A model generated the notes under the pieces. It saw only the letters and a list, made by a program, of their open reading frames with translations. It was not told the origin of the DNA and did no database searches. From Canibacter zhoujuaniae (GTDB lineage: Bacteria; Actinomycetota; Actinomycetes; Actinomycetales; Microbacteriaceae): a stretch of DNA of 64,000 bases. Location of the stretch: NCBI RefSeq assembly GCF_011752005.1, contig NZ_JAAIJZ010000001.1, positions 620,001 to 684,000 on the forward strand, in the 5' to 3' direction. Below are positions 39,174 to 47,785 of the stretch, one piece after another; position 1 is the first letter of the stretch, and every line of letters starts with the position of its first letter. The translations under genes and the position numbers were made by a program.

Positions 39174-39929
39174 TCAGTTTTGCAACTCACGCTGCGTACC
39201 CACTGAGCCCTGATCAGCTTCCGGCGGCAACAGATCAGGGCGCACACGACGAGTGCGCTCGATTCGCTGTGCGTGACGCCACTCGGCGACCTTCTTATGA
39301 TTCCCGCTGAGCAGCACCGGTGGCACTTCTCGGCCGCGCCACACCGCCGGCTGCGTGTAGCTCGGGTATTCGAGCAAACCGCTCTCACCCTCATGCGACT
39401 CTTCAACAAGGCTTTCCGGGTTGCCAACCATACCCGGTAAGAGACGGGCGATCGCTTCAATCATTGCAATCGAAGCCACTTCACCGCCGTTTAAAACATA
39501 GTCGCCGATGCTGACAAGCTTCACCCGCCCACGCTCTGCATACTCATCAAACACACGCTGATCGATGCCTTCATAACGACCGCACCCAAATATAAGGTGT
39601 GCTTCACCGGCAAGCTCACGCGCCATGCCCTGATTAAAAACTTCACCCGCAGGTGACGGAAAGATGATTAATGGTTCAGCATCTGTTGCAACGGTGGGCG
39701 ACTCGCTAAGAATTTTATCCAGCACCAACCCCCAGGGCTCAGCTTTCATCACCATACCGGCGCCACCGCCTGCTGGTTTATCATCAACAGTGCGATGTTT
39801 GTCTGTTGTGACATCACGCAGGTCGTGGACGGCAACATCGAGCAGCCCGCGCTGCCGGGCTTTACCCAACAGTGACAGCTCTAGGGCATCAAAATAGGCG
39901 GGAAAGATTGAAACAATATCAATGCGCAC
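39174..39929 (-). CDS. trmD: tRNA (guanine37-N1)-methyltransferase
   Basis: This SPOUT enzyme makes m1G37 and so prevents +1 frameshifting. The start at GTG 39929 gives MRIDIVSIFPAYF and 251 residues, and GAGG lies 6 bases before it. The first 40 residues of the longer frame are only a shadow of rimM. The knot region is intact (LIFGCGRYEGIDQRV, SIGDYVLNGGEVA). It overlaps rimM by 11 bases and lies in the usual rpsP-khpA-rimM-trmD-rplS cluster. Confidence 0.95.
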   Translation of the reverse strand: MRIDIVSIFPAYFDALELSLLGKARQRGLLDVAVHDLRDVTTDKHRTVDDKPAGGGAGMVMKAEPWGLVLDKILSESPTVATDAEPLIIFPSPAGEVFNQGMARELAGEAHLIFGCGRYEGIDQRVFDEYAERGRVKLVSIGDYVLNGGEVASIAMIEAIARLLPGMVGNPESLVEESHEGESGLLEYPSYTQPAVWRGREVPPVLLSGNHKKVAEWRHAQRIERTRRVRPDLLPPEADQGSVGTQRELQN

Positions 39930-40524
39930 TGTCAGCCTCATCAGCAAACAACCCGCGCGGCGGAGTGACACGCACGAATCCCGCTGCGAGATCAACCTCC
40001 GGCACAATCGCTGCAACCAACGGCACAAACACTGTTTCGCCAGCAGCAACCCGCACCGCTAATAGATCTTGCGCGGGCATGTGCTCAACCGAGGCCACAG
40101 TGCCGTGCACAATAACAGCGCCATCAGTGCCTAATTCTCGCACCTCAAGGCCAACTAAATCCTGATCGTACCAAGCATCGTCTTCTGCGCCCGCGGCAAC
40201 AACCGCCTCATCGATCCACAAAATTGCACGCACGATGCTTTCGGCTGCTGTGCGATCTGGAACCTCGCTAAAGAAACCGACCGGCTGCTGGTTAAACCAC
40301 CGCAATTCACTAAGCGTGATAGTTTTGCCAAACCACTCACTCTCGCGCGGCACCTGCAGATAAAACTCGGCTCCCGGCACGAAACGCAGGTCAGGGCTGT
40401 CGGTAAAAAGTTCGAGTTTAATGCCGCCCTTCAGACCGTGCGGCTTGGTCAGTCTGCCAACACGCAGGCTCCCCCGCCCAATATTGGGAAGGGGAGCCTG
40501 AACGCGACCTGAGGGTTTATTCAT
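39919..40524 (-). CDS. rimM: 16S rRNA processing/maturation factor RimM
   Basis: RimM binds S19 and helps 30S head assembly. The 201-residue product has an N-terminal barrel with VGRLTKPHGLKGGIKLELFTD and a PRC-barrel C-terminal half with DAWYDQDLVGLEV and LLAVRV, ending FVPLVAAIVPEVDLAAGFVRV. An N-terminal basic extension of about 20 residues precedes the conserved part. ATG directly follows the khpA stop. Confidence 0.93.
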   Translation of the reverse strand: MNKPSGRVQAPLPNIGRGSLRVGRLTKPHGLKGGIKLELFTDSPDLRFVPGAEFYLQVPRESEWFGKTITLSELRWFNQQPVGFFSEVPDRTAAESIVRAILWIDEAVVAAGAEDDAWYDQDLVGLEVRELGTDGAVIVHGTVASVEHMPAQDLLAVRVAAGETVFVPLVAAIVPEVDLAAGFVRVTPPRGLFADEADSAH

Positions 40525-40779
40525 CTATGCAGTCTCATCGGTGTCGACAATATCAATGCGCACACGACGGTCACGCGCCAGCGCACCGATGACCGTGCGC
40601 AGAGCTTGCACTGTGCGACCCGACCGGCCAATCACACGGCCAAGGTCGTCCGGGTGCACACGCACCTCAAGGGTTTCACCGCGCGCGCTCTCAACAGAGT
40701 CAATCTCCACAGCTTCAGGACGGTCAACGATACCGCTGATAAGGTGCTTTAGCGCGTCCTGTAATGAGACTGTCGACAT
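40525..40779 (-). CDS. khpA: KH-domain RNA-binding protein KhpA
   Basis: The 84-residue single KH domain has the GRSGRTVQALRTVIGA nucleotide-binding loop (GxxG type), preceded by VRVHPDDLGRVI. It binds RNA in a complex with KhpB in other Gram-positives and is linked to cell size and ribosome work. It lies between rpsP and rimM, the conserved location. The short gap and weak ribosome site suggest coupling to rpsP. Confidence 0.93.
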   Translation of the reverse strand: MSTVSLQDALKHLISGIVDRPEAVEIDSVESARGETLEVRVHPDDLGRVIGRSGRTVQALRTVIGALARDRRVRIDIVDTDETA

Positions 40780-40784
40780 CCTAA

Positions 40785-41210
40785 TTAAGCCTCTTCAGTG
40801 GTTTCAGCAGCGGCATCCTCAGCTGCCTCTGCCTCAGCAGCAGGAGCCTCAGCAGGCTTTTCTGCCTTTGGCTTAATAACCGACTTCTTTGACTCGTCAG
40901 CCACAAAAGCTTCCTTAGCCTCAACCGGCTTCACAACAGACTCGGTGTTGCCCTCGCCCTTGAACTTGCCCCAGTCGCCGGTCAGCTTCAGAAGTGCTCG
41001 CACCTGCTCGGTTGGCTGTGCACCAACGCCGAGCCAGTACTGTGCGCGCTCTGAGTTGATCTCAATGAAAGATGGGTTCTCAGTTGGGTGATACTTACCG
41101 ATCTCTTCAATTACGCGACCGTCGCGCTTAGTGCGTGAGTCAGCTACCACAACGCGGTAGAAAGGCGCGCGGATCTTACCCATGCGCTTCAGGCGAATCT
41201 TTACTGCCAT
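40785..41210 (-). CDS. rpsP: 30S ribosomal protein S16 with acidic tail
   Basis: The first 80 residues are standard S16 (MAVKIRLKRMGKIRAPFYRVVVADSR, EEIGKYHPTENP, YWLGVGAQPTEQV). A C-terminal tail of about 55 residues rich in Ala, Glu and Lys extends it to 141 residues, which is common in actinobacteria. ATG follows AGGAGCAAAA. It is the first gene of the rpsP-khpA-rimM-trmD-rplS operon; the AT-rich 270 bases upstream must hold its promoter and that of the divergent ligase gene. Confidence 0.96.
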   Translation of the reverse strand: MAVKIRLKRMGKIRAPFYRVVVADSRTKRDGRVIEEIGKYHPTENPSFIEINSERAQYWLGVGAQPTEQVRALLKLTGDWGKFKGEGNTESVVKPVEAKEAFVADESKKSVIKPKAEKPAEAPAAEAEAAEDAAAETTEEA

Positions 41211-41480
41211 TTTTGCTCCTAATTAAAAGCTTATTCCGGTGAGCTCGGGCTCACATGAGTCAGCGACCGGCGCAAGCCTGTCGCACCCTTCAATCATGAC
41301 ACAGTTTTACTATATTCGCAATTTATGTTGCGATCTGGGATTTTTCATTTATGATAAGAAATCAAATAACTGTTATATTATTTTGCTACATTTAGCTAAT
41401 TTGCTCTCCAGGGAGAAAAAGGCGGATCCACCTTGCGTCGACACACACGGCGCGGCACTAAGAACTTGAGGTAGGCGACA
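41211..41480. promoter_or_regulatory. AT-rich divergent promoter region of rpsP and the GCS2 ligase
   Basis: The 270 bases between two divergent genes include a very AT-rich core (about 41310-41400). A TTGCGA 17-18 bases before ATGATAA is a candidate plus-strand promoter near 41331-41361. On the minus strand, TATAGT near 41310 is a candidate -10 for rpsP. Neither is strong enough to assign firmly. Confidence 0.4.
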
Positions 41481-42632
41481 ATGCATCTGTCATTCACCGA
41501 CTCTCCGAATAGCACGCTCGGTATCGAGTGGGAGATCGCCCTGGTTGATGCTAACTCACTGGAGCTCGTAAACGACGCGCCAGCGGTCATTGCAGCGCTC
41601 AATGCCGCAATACCCGAAAGCTGTGACGGCAAGGTCTCCGCAGAGCTGCTACAGAACACAGTCGAACTGGTGACATCGCCGCACCGCACAGTTACCGCCG
41701 CTGTTTCTGAGCTGCGTGAAATGGCGTGGATCCTAAAACAGATTGCGGAAGAGCGCGGCTACAAACTTATTTCAAGCGGCACACACCCGTTTTCGAGCTG
41801 GGCAGACCAAAAAGTTTCAGACAGCGATCGCTACCAGAACTTTGCAAAAGACTACGGCTGGTGGGGTCGGCAAATGCTGATCTGGGGCATCCACAATCAC
41901 ATCGGCGTGGCAGACAAAAAATTTGCTGTGCCGGTGATGAACGCCCTCTCACGCGTGCAACCTCACCTAATTGCGCTGAGCGCTTCCAGCCCGTTTTGGG
42001 AGGGGATCAACACCGGCTATGCATCAAACCGCACGATGCTCTTTCAGCAGCTACCCAGCGCAGGGGTGCCGCCGCTACAAGCAACGTGGGACGAGTTTGA
42101 AAAAACCATTGAGCAGATGCAGCAGGTGGGTCTAATTACTGAGCTGAATGAGGCGCGCTGGGATGTGCGGCCCGCTCCCGGTTGGGGCACAGTTGAGGCA
42201 CGCGCCTGTGACGGCACCGGCAGTTTGCGTCGTATCGCAGCGGTAACTGCGCTAACTCAAATTGTTGCTGATGGTGTGACCCGCGGCACGCACACATGCC
42301 ATGAGCCAGACCCTGAATGGTTGACGCGCTTTAATAAATGGCAGGCGGCCAGATACGGCACAGACGCAACTCTTGGCGTGATTGACTCTAAGGGGCGTAA
42401 ATCACTCACCGACTCACTGCAGCAAATAATAGAGTCGCACGCTGTGAGTATTGAGACGCTGGGTTGCGCGGAAGCGGCAGACGATATTCTTCGTTTGGCG
42501 ACAGAAGATAGCTGTGCAAACAGACAGCAAGCGGCCTACACCGCAGAGTTAGATAACAGCGGAGATAAAGATAAGGCGCTGTTTAAGGCAACCGAAATTC
42601 TCGTCGATGAATTCGACGCAAACTTCGTTTAG
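41481..42632 (+). CDS. YbdK/GCS2-type carboxylate-amine ligase (putative glutamate-cysteine ligase)
   Basis: The 383-residue product belongs to the GCS2 family, which joins glutamate or another carboxylate to an amine at the cost of ATP. Seen: STLGIEWEIALVD (metal-binding Glu), VSAELLQNTVELVT, FSSWADQKVSDSDRY, WGIHNHIGV and the C-terminal GWGTVEARACDGTGSL. Members include weak gamma-glutamylcysteine ligases and EgtA-like enzymes; no second gene for glutathione or ergothioneine is nearby. It is the only plus-strand gene in this 15-kb cluster, placed between rpsP and ffh, and its end overlaps that of ffh by 4 bases. Confidence 0.82.
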   Translation: MHLSFTDSPNSTLGIEWEIALVDANSLELVNDAPAVIAALNAAIPESCDGKVSAELLQNTVELVTSPHRTVTAAVSELREMAWILKQIAEERGYKLISSGTHPFSSWADQKVSDSDRYQNFAKDYGWWGRQMLIWGIHNHIGVADKKFAVPVMNALSRVQPHLIALSASSPFWEGINTGYASNRTMLFQQLPSAGVPPLQATWDEFEKTIEQMQQVGLITELNEARWDVRPAPGWGTVEARACDGTGSLRRIAAVTALTQIVADGVTRGTHTCHEPDPEWLTRFNKWQAARYGTDATLGVIDSKGRKSLTDSLQQIIESHAVSIETLGCAEAADDILRLATEDSCANRQQAAYTAELDNSGDKDKALFKATEILVDEFDANFV

Positions 42633-44209
42633 CGCAGCCCGCTCTTCTTTAAGAGCTCCTGCATCTGCTTAATGTCGGCAGCTCGCGGCGTACCCTGGCC
42701 GGCAGAGCTCTGCCCGCCGAATGCACCCAAACCGGCGCCATTCGTCGCAGCAGATGTTGACTTGCCGGCTGCTTCCTGGGCGCGCTTTGCGGGGTTGCCT
42801 GATTTGCGGCCGCCTTTCTTCTTGCCCTGAGTCTGCTTTTTCTTACCGCCGTGTGCGCCTGGCACGCCAGGGATCTGCCCCATCCCCGGAATCTGCGGCA
42901 TACCGCCACGGGCAACTGTTTTCATCATCTTTGCAGCCTGCTCGAACTGCTTCACGAGACGGTTCACATCGGTAACTGTCTGCCCGGATCCCTTTGCGAT
43001 GCGCAATCTGCGCGACCCGTTCAAAATTTTCGGGTTTTTGCGCTCATAAGGGGTCATCGACTGAATAATCGCCTCGGTGTGCAAGATTTGGCGCTCATCA
43101 AACGCATCGAGCTGCGCTTTCATCTTGCCCATGCCGGGCAGCATGCCCATCATCTTCTTGAGTGAGCCCTGCCCGCGCAGCTGCTGCATCTGCTTCAAGA
43201 AATCATCGAGCGTGAACTGATCGTTTGCGATCTTCTCGGCAGTTTTACGCGCTTCTTCTTCATCGAACGCAGCCTGCGCCTGCTCGATCAGGGTGAGGAT
43301 GTCACCGAGATCCAGAATCCGGCTTGCCATCCGGTCCGGGTGGAACTGTTCAAAGTCGTCAAGCGTCTCACCTGTTGAGGCAAACAGAATCGGGCGGCCA
43401 GTCACAGACCTAATTGAAAGCGCCGCACCACCGCGCGCGTCACCGTCAAGTTTGGTGAGCACAACACCGGTAAAGTCAACACCCTCTTGGAATGCTTTCG
43501 CTGTTGTGACAGCATCTTGACCGATCATCGCATCGATCACGAACAGCACTTCGTCAGGGTTGGTGGCTTTTCGAATATCCGCCGCCTGCTGCATCAACTC
43601 TGTATCAACACCGAGGCGACCGGCGGTGTCAATAATCACGAAATCATACTGTTTAGACTTTGCTTCACGAACACCGTCGGTTGCAACGCGCACGGGATCA
43701 CCAACACCGTTGCCGGGTTCTGGCGCATAAATAGCTACCCCCGCCTGCTCAGCAACAACACCGAGCTGGGTTACCGCGTTCGGGCGCTGTAGGTCACAGG
43801 CGACCAGCAGCGGGGTGTGTCCCTCTTTTTTCAGCCATTTAGCGAGCTTGCCAGCCAGAGTGGTTTTACCGGCACCCTGCAAACCGGCGAGCATAATCAC
43901 CGTCGGGGGCTGTTTTGCAAACTGGAGCCGACGCTGCTGACCACCAAGAATTTCAATTAACTCTTGGTTCACAATCTGCACAACCTGCTGCGCAGGGTTC
44001 AAGGCCTCATTAACCTCGTCACCGAGCGCCCGCTCACGCACCTTTGCGGTGAAGCTCTTAACCACGTCAAGCGCAACGTCTGCTTCTAAAAGCGCGCGTC
44101 GAATCTCGCGCACGGTGCCATCAACGTCACTAGCGCTCAGCTTGCCTTTGGTGCGGAGCTGCGCGAAGGTCTGTGTAAGTCGCTCTGAGAGTGTGCCAAA
44201 TGTAGCCAT
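42629..44209 (-). CDS. ffh: Signal recognition particle protein
   Basis: The GTPase of the SRP binds signal sequences and 4.5S RNA to target membrane proteins. The 526-residue product has an N domain, a G domain with the P-loop GLQGAGKTTLAGKLA, DTAGRL, and TKLDGDARGGAALS. The methionine-rich M domain includes QMQQLRGQGSLKKMMGMLPGMGKMK and FRIAKGSG-type RRLRIAKGSGQTV. A Gly/Lys/Ala-rich tail of about 80 residues follows. Its receptor FtsY is encoded 0.7 kb upstream on the same strand. Confidence 0.96.
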   Translation of the reverse strand: MATFGTLSERLTQTFAQLRTKGKLSASDVDGTVREIRRALLEADVALDVVKSFTAKVRERALGDEVNEALNPAQQVVQIVNQELIEILGGQQRRLQFAKQPPTVIMLAGLQGAGKTTLAGKLAKWLKKEGHTPLLVACDLQRPNAVTQLGVVAEQAGVAIYAPEPGNGVGDPVRVATDGVREAKSKQYDFVIIDTAGRLGVDTELMQQAADIRKATNPDEVLFVIDAMIGQDAVTTAKAFQEGVDFTGVVLTKLDGDARGGAALSIRSVTGRPILFASTGETLDDFEQFHPDRMASRILDLGDILTLIEQAQAAFDEEEARKTAEKIANDQFTLDDFLKQMQQLRGQGSLKKMMGMLPGMGKMKAQLDAFDERQILHTEAIIQSMTPYERKNPKILNGSRRLRIAKGSGQTVTDVNRLVKQFEQAAKMMKTVARGGMPQIPGMGQIPGVPGAHGGKKKQTQGKKKGGRKSGNPAKRAQEAAGKSTSAATNGAGLGAFGGQSSAGQGTPRAADIKQMQELLKKSGLR

Positions 44210-44319
44210 AACTATGCCATTCTACAGGGCTTAACTGCGTAAATATTCGTAAAATAAGCGCCCCAAGAGACCCGCGGCAAGCGCATTAACTCTTCAGGCA
44301 GTTGAGTTTATGGCAGAGG

Positions 44320-44916
44320 CTAGCCGTTGAACGCCAGTTTGTAGGCGATTATCAGCATCACGATACCGATTAGCACATCAATAATCTGCCACGCACGCGG
44401 TTTCGCGAGCACTCCTGAGAGCGCGCGTGCCCCGAATCCGAGACCCCCGAACCAGAGGACCGAAGCTGTCATCGCGCCCACCGCTGCCAGCCATTTTGCG
44501 TCGCCAAAAGAGTTGGTGACGGTGCCGAGCATCACGACCGTATCGAGGTAGACGTGCGGGTTTAAGAAAGTGAGTGCCAAAGTTGTTGTGAGCACTGAGC
44601 CGGCACCTGCTTGTTTTGCCTCAGTTAGCGCCCCAGCACCTCGCGCCGCAGACATAAAACAGCGACTCGCGAAATAGATGAGGTAGACAACCCCGCCCCA
44701 CCGTAGAACGTCGAGGAGCCACGGCACAGCGTTTGAGAGCACCCCGATGAAGGCAGTGCCGAGCGCTATCAGCAGAATATCTGCGAGCATACAGGTGAGC
44801 ACCACTACGAGCACATGCTCACGTCTAATACCCTGCCGCAACACCCAAGCATTTTGCGCACCGATTGCAACGATGAGCGCGAGACCGGTAAGGAACCCCT
44901 GCAGCCAGATTTCCAT
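44320..44916 (-). CDS. lysE: LysE/ArgO-family amino acid exporter
   Basis: The polytopic, about 198-residue product has five or six helices. The LysE N-terminus is clear: MEIWLQGFLTGLALIVAIGAQNAWVLRQG. The LNPHVYLDTVVMLG segment is the family's conserved NPH motif. Members export lysine, arginine or analogues, guarding against excess basic amino acids. ATG 44916 is chosen because it begins at the family's start, just after the ftsY stop. No lysG regulator is adjacent. Its location between ftsY and ffh is unusual. Confidence 0.88.
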   Translation of the reverse strand: MEIWLQGFLTGLALIVAIGAQNAWVLRQGIRREHVLVVVLTCMLADILLIALGTAFIGVLSNAVPWLLDVLRWGGVVYLIYFASRCFMSAARGAGALTEAKQAGAGSVLTTTLALTFLNPHVYLDTVVMLGTVTNSFGDAKWLAAVGAMTASVLWFGGLGFGARALSGVLAKPRAWQIIDVLIGIVMLIIAYKLAFNG

Positions 44917-44917
44917 G

Positions 44918-45784
44918 CTAATCAACCAAATTTTGTGCGAATACGTGCGGCGTGAAGCCGGTCAGGTCACCGATCCCCTCACCCTGCCCAACAAGTTTTA
45001 CCGGCAGCCCTGTCTTTTCTTGCACGTTCAGCACAAAACCACCTTTGGCGCTGCCGTCTAGTTTTGTGAGCACGAGCCCGGTCACACCGGCGTGCTCGAT
45101 AAACGCCTCGGCCTGAGCGAGACCGTTCTGCCCGGTGGTGGCGTCAAGCACAAGCAGCACCTCTGAAATTGGGGTTAGCTTCTCGATTACACGCTTAATT
45201 TTTGACAGCTCATCCATAAGACCGCCCTTGGTTTGCAAGCGCCCGGCGGTGTCAATCACAACCACATCGAAACCTTCGTTGATGCCGCGCTGCACAGTTT
45301 CATAGGCGACAGAGGCGGGATCCTGCCCCTGCTGTTTGGGTTTCACAATCGCTGCCCCGCCGCGCGTCGCCCAGGTGTTAAGCTGCTCAACCGCTGCTGC
45401 ACGAAATGTATCAGCCGCCCCCACAAGCACTCTGCGGTTGAAGTTGCCTAGGTAGTTGGCAAACTTCCCGATAGTGGTTGTTTTGCCAACACCGTTCACA
45501 CCCGCAACTAACACCACTGCTGGGCGGTCACTCAGTTTTAGGGTTGGATCAAACTTTGCAAGACGATCAGCGATAGTGTCTCGCAGCAGCTGCTTCAGAT
45601 CTTTCACATCGGTGATGCTGTGACGCTCAACCTGGTCACGCAGTTCGGTGAGCATCTCATCGCTTAAGTCGGGCCCAAAATCTGCGCCGATCAAAGCCAT
45701 TTCAAGATCGTCCCAAGTATCTTCAGTAATGGGTTCACTGCGGTTGAACAGCCCTGAAAACGCTTTAGAAAAAGACCATGCCAT
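44918..45784 (-). CDS. ftsY: SRP receptor FtsY (NG domains only)
   Basis: The GTPase receptor docks the SRP at the membrane. The 288-residue product holds the N domain from residue 1 and the G domain with GVNGVGKTTTIGKFA, DTFRAAA, DTAGRLQTKGGLMDELSKI and TKLDGSAKGGF. The acidic A domain seen in many FtsY proteins, and any N-terminal membrane helix, are missing, so membrane contact must rely on the basic/amphipathic N-terminus. It begins 17 bases after mutM; smc, which commonly lies between these two genes, is absent. Confidence 0.95.
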   Translation of the reverse strand: MAWSFSKAFSGLFNRSEPITEDTWDDLEMALIGADFGPDLSDEMLTELRDQVERHSITDVKDLKQLLRDTIADRLAKFDPTLKLSDRPAVVLVAGVNGVGKTTTIGKFANYLGNFNRRVLVGAADTFRAAAVEQLNTWATRGGAAIVKPKQQGQDPASVAYETVQRGINEGFDVVVIDTAGRLQTKGGLMDELSKIKRVIEKLTPISEVLLVLDATTGQNGLAQAEAFIEHAGVTGLVLTKLDGSAKGGFVLNVQEKTGLPVKLVGQGEGIGDLTGFTPHVFAQNLVD

Positions 45785-45800
45785 GTTTCTAGATTACCTG

Positions 45801-46787
45801 CTAGCGGCGGCGCTGGCAGCTTGGGCAAAATACTGCGGATCGCCCACCAACCACAACACGCTGCAACAAACTGCGGCAGCGCTGACACGGCTGCCCCTGC
45901 CGTCCATAGGCATTTAGACTGCGCGAAAAGTATCCTGATTCACCGTTGACATTAACGTAGAGAGCATCGAACGAGGTGCCGCCTTCGGAGAGGGCCTTTT
46001 CCATAACTGTGCGGGCGGCCTCGAGCAGTTCGATTAAACGCCGTTTAGAGATACGGTTTGCCGGTGTTTCCGGATGCACTCTGGCAAGCCATAGGGCCTC
46101 ATCGGCATAGATATTGCCGATCCCACTCATCAGGCTCTGTTCGAGCAGCAGTTTTTTCACCTGCACAGACTTTGTTTTCAGCTGCTCAGCTACAGCATTA
46201 AAATCAAAAGCCGGATCGAGCAGGTCGCGCGCAATATGCTGGGCCTGTGCCGGCAGTAACGGCAGCTTTGTGCCCCACCCCGCAGCTTTCCCATCATGCG
46301 TTGGAGCTAATGGATCAATCGCAAGAGACCCGAAGCGCCGCTGATCGGCAAAGTCAACACGCACCTCGCTACCGGCAGCTGTTTGCACCCACAGACGAAT
46401 GCGCACATGCTTATCTTCCGGCGCATCATTTGCCCTAAGCAGCACCTGCCCGCTCATCGCGAGGTGAGCAAACAGTGCCTCATCTGGCACAGCAGTTGGG
46501 ACGCCACTGGGGGCAATTGGAATCCACAAAAATTTCCCGCGTCTGGCTGGGGAAAGCAGCCTGGCACCGGTGATCCGCCGCTCAAAATCAGCCGCTCGCA
46601 GGCGCCTGGTGCTCTCATCTAGTGTGCGGCCGTGCCCGGCAGCAACCGCGCCAGAGTCGCGCTCTGCCCGGCTGATGTGTCGTTTCAGCGAGCGCGCATC
46701 AAAAACTTCAGCGCCTAAGACTGTTGCGCCGGTGACGGCAGGCATTAGGCCTGCACGAACCACCTCAACTTCCGGCAGTTCAGGCAT
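45801..46787 (-). CDS. mutM: Formamidopyrimidine-DNA glycosylase
   Basis: This base-excision repair enzyme removes 8-oxoguanine and FapyG. The N-terminal MPELPEVEVVRAGL supplies the catalytic Pro and Glu. The H2TH region includes KKLLLEQSLMSGIGNIYADEALW, and the C-terminal zinc finger is CQRCRSLL, then FCPSCQRR. At 328 residues it is somewhat longer than the 270-290 norm because of inserts near residues 30-60 and 165-180. The start overlaps rnc by 8 bases. Confidence 0.95.
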   Translation of the reverse strand: MPELPEVEVVRAGLMPAVTGATVLGAEVFDARSLKRHISRAERDSGAVAAGHGRTLDESTRRLRAADFERRITGARLLSPARRGKFLWIPIAPSGVPTAVPDEALFAHLAMSGQVLLRANDAPEDKHVRIRLWVQTAAGSEVRVDFADQRRFGSLAIDPLAPTHDGKAAGWGTKLPLLPAQAQHIARDLLDPAFDFNAVAEQLKTKSVQVKKLLLEQSLMSGIGNIYADEALWLARVHPETPANRISKRRLIELLEAARTVMEKALSEGGTSFDALYVNVNGESGYFSRSLNAYGRQGQPCQRCRSLLQRVVVGGRSAVFCPSCQRRR

Positions 46788-47532
46788 CTGCGTTTACTCG
46801 GTGCAGCTCAGCTTCATGCAGTTTTAACACCGCCTGACGCGCGGCAGCAGCTTCAGCGGCTTTTTTGCTCGTGCCCCGCCCGATCCCGGCAACTCCAAGT
46901 AGTTCCACGGTTGCGGTGTAGCGGCGATCATGATCCGGCCCTGTGCCGGTAACTAAATACTGCGGCAGCGGGAGCGCCCGCGCGGCAGCAATCTCCTGCA
47001 GTGCGCTTTTCGGATCAATTGTCGCTGCCAGAAAATCAATATCTGCAAGCTGCGGCTCTAGCAGTTCAAGCACGAAGGTTTTTGCTGTGTCAATTCCGGT
47101 TGATAGAAACACTGCTCCGATCACAGCTTCTAACGCATCTGCGAGAATTGAGTCTTTGTCGCGGCCACCGGAGTCGTTCTCGCCGCGGCTCAAATACAAA
47201 TAGGCCCCGAGGTTTATACGCCTTGCGGCTTGTGCGAGCGCCACCGTTGAAACTACCGCCGCACGGCGTCTGGTGAGCTCGCTTTCTGAAAGCTTAGAGT
47301 AGCGTTTATACAGGTAGGTGGTAACCGCAAAGCCGAGCACAGAGTCACCCAAAAACTCAAGTCGCTCATTGTGGTCACGACCCTTATTTTCTGCCGCCCA
47401 AGAGCGGTGTGTCAAAGCGCGTTCGAGCAGAGCCGGATCAACCTTTACACCAAATGGTGCAAGAAAGCCGCCCGCCTCTTTGGGTGCAGACCCGAAAGAT
47501 GCGGACGGCTTCTCAAAGTGTTTTTCTGTCAC
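46780..47532 (-). CDS. rnc: Ribonuclease III
   Basis: This double-strand-specific endonuclease processes rRNA precursors. The 250-residue product has the RNase III signature ERLEFLGDSVLGFAV, the second acidic motif DALEAVIGAVFLS and a C-terminal dsRNA-binding domain (SALQEIAAARALPLPQYLV, GRGTSKKAAEAAAARQAVLKL). GTG start right after rpmF. It would cut stems flanking the 16S and 23S genes of this window. Confidence 0.96.
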   Translation of the reverse strand: MTEKHFEKPSASFGSAPKEAGGFLAPFGVKVDPALLERALTHRSWAAENKGRDHNERLEFLGDSVLGFAVTTYLYKRYSKLSESELTRRRAAVVSTVALAQAARRINLGAYLYLSRGENDSGGRDKDSILADALEAVIGAVFLSTGIDTAKTFVLELLEPQLADIDFLAATIDPKSALQEIAAARALPLPQYLVTGTGPDHDRRYTATVELLGVAGIGRGTSKKAAEAAAARQAVLKLHEAELHRVNADA

Positions 47533-47533
47533 C

Positions 47534-47737
47534 TTATGCGTCAGCTACGCGACGGCCTTTGTACTCCATGAAGAGTGGGGTGCCCTGTGAGTCTTCAACA
47601 ACGCGTGCGCGGTGTGGAAGGCTGTACACGGTGCGGCCGTTCTCGACAGTCTTTACCAGGGTTGGCACGCTTGCCTTCCACTGTGAACGACGATGACGAG
47701 TATTTGAGCGTGACATTTTGCGCTTTGGAACTGCCAT
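47534..47737 (-). CDS. rpmF: 50S ribosomal protein L32, zinc-free form
   Basis: The 67-residue product begins MAVPKRKMSRSNTRHRRSQWKA. The two CxxC pairs of zinc-type L32 are absent (VKTVENGRTVYSLPHRARVV instead), the cysteine-free type common in actinobacteria. It lies in the conserved DUF177-rpmF-rnc-mutM order. Confidence 0.96.
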   Translation of the reverse strand: MAVPKRKMSRSNTRHRRSQWKASVPTLVKTVENGRTVYSLPHRARVVEDSQGTPLFMEYKGRRVADA

Positions 47738-47785
47738 GATGCTCTACTTTCTAAACATAATTGATGACAAACAAAACCTGTGGTC

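Noticed and set aside
39930..40049. Longer trmD start reaching into rimM
   Set aside because: The extra residues are not TrmD-like; GTG 39929 with GAGG 6 bases upstream gives the standard N-terminus.
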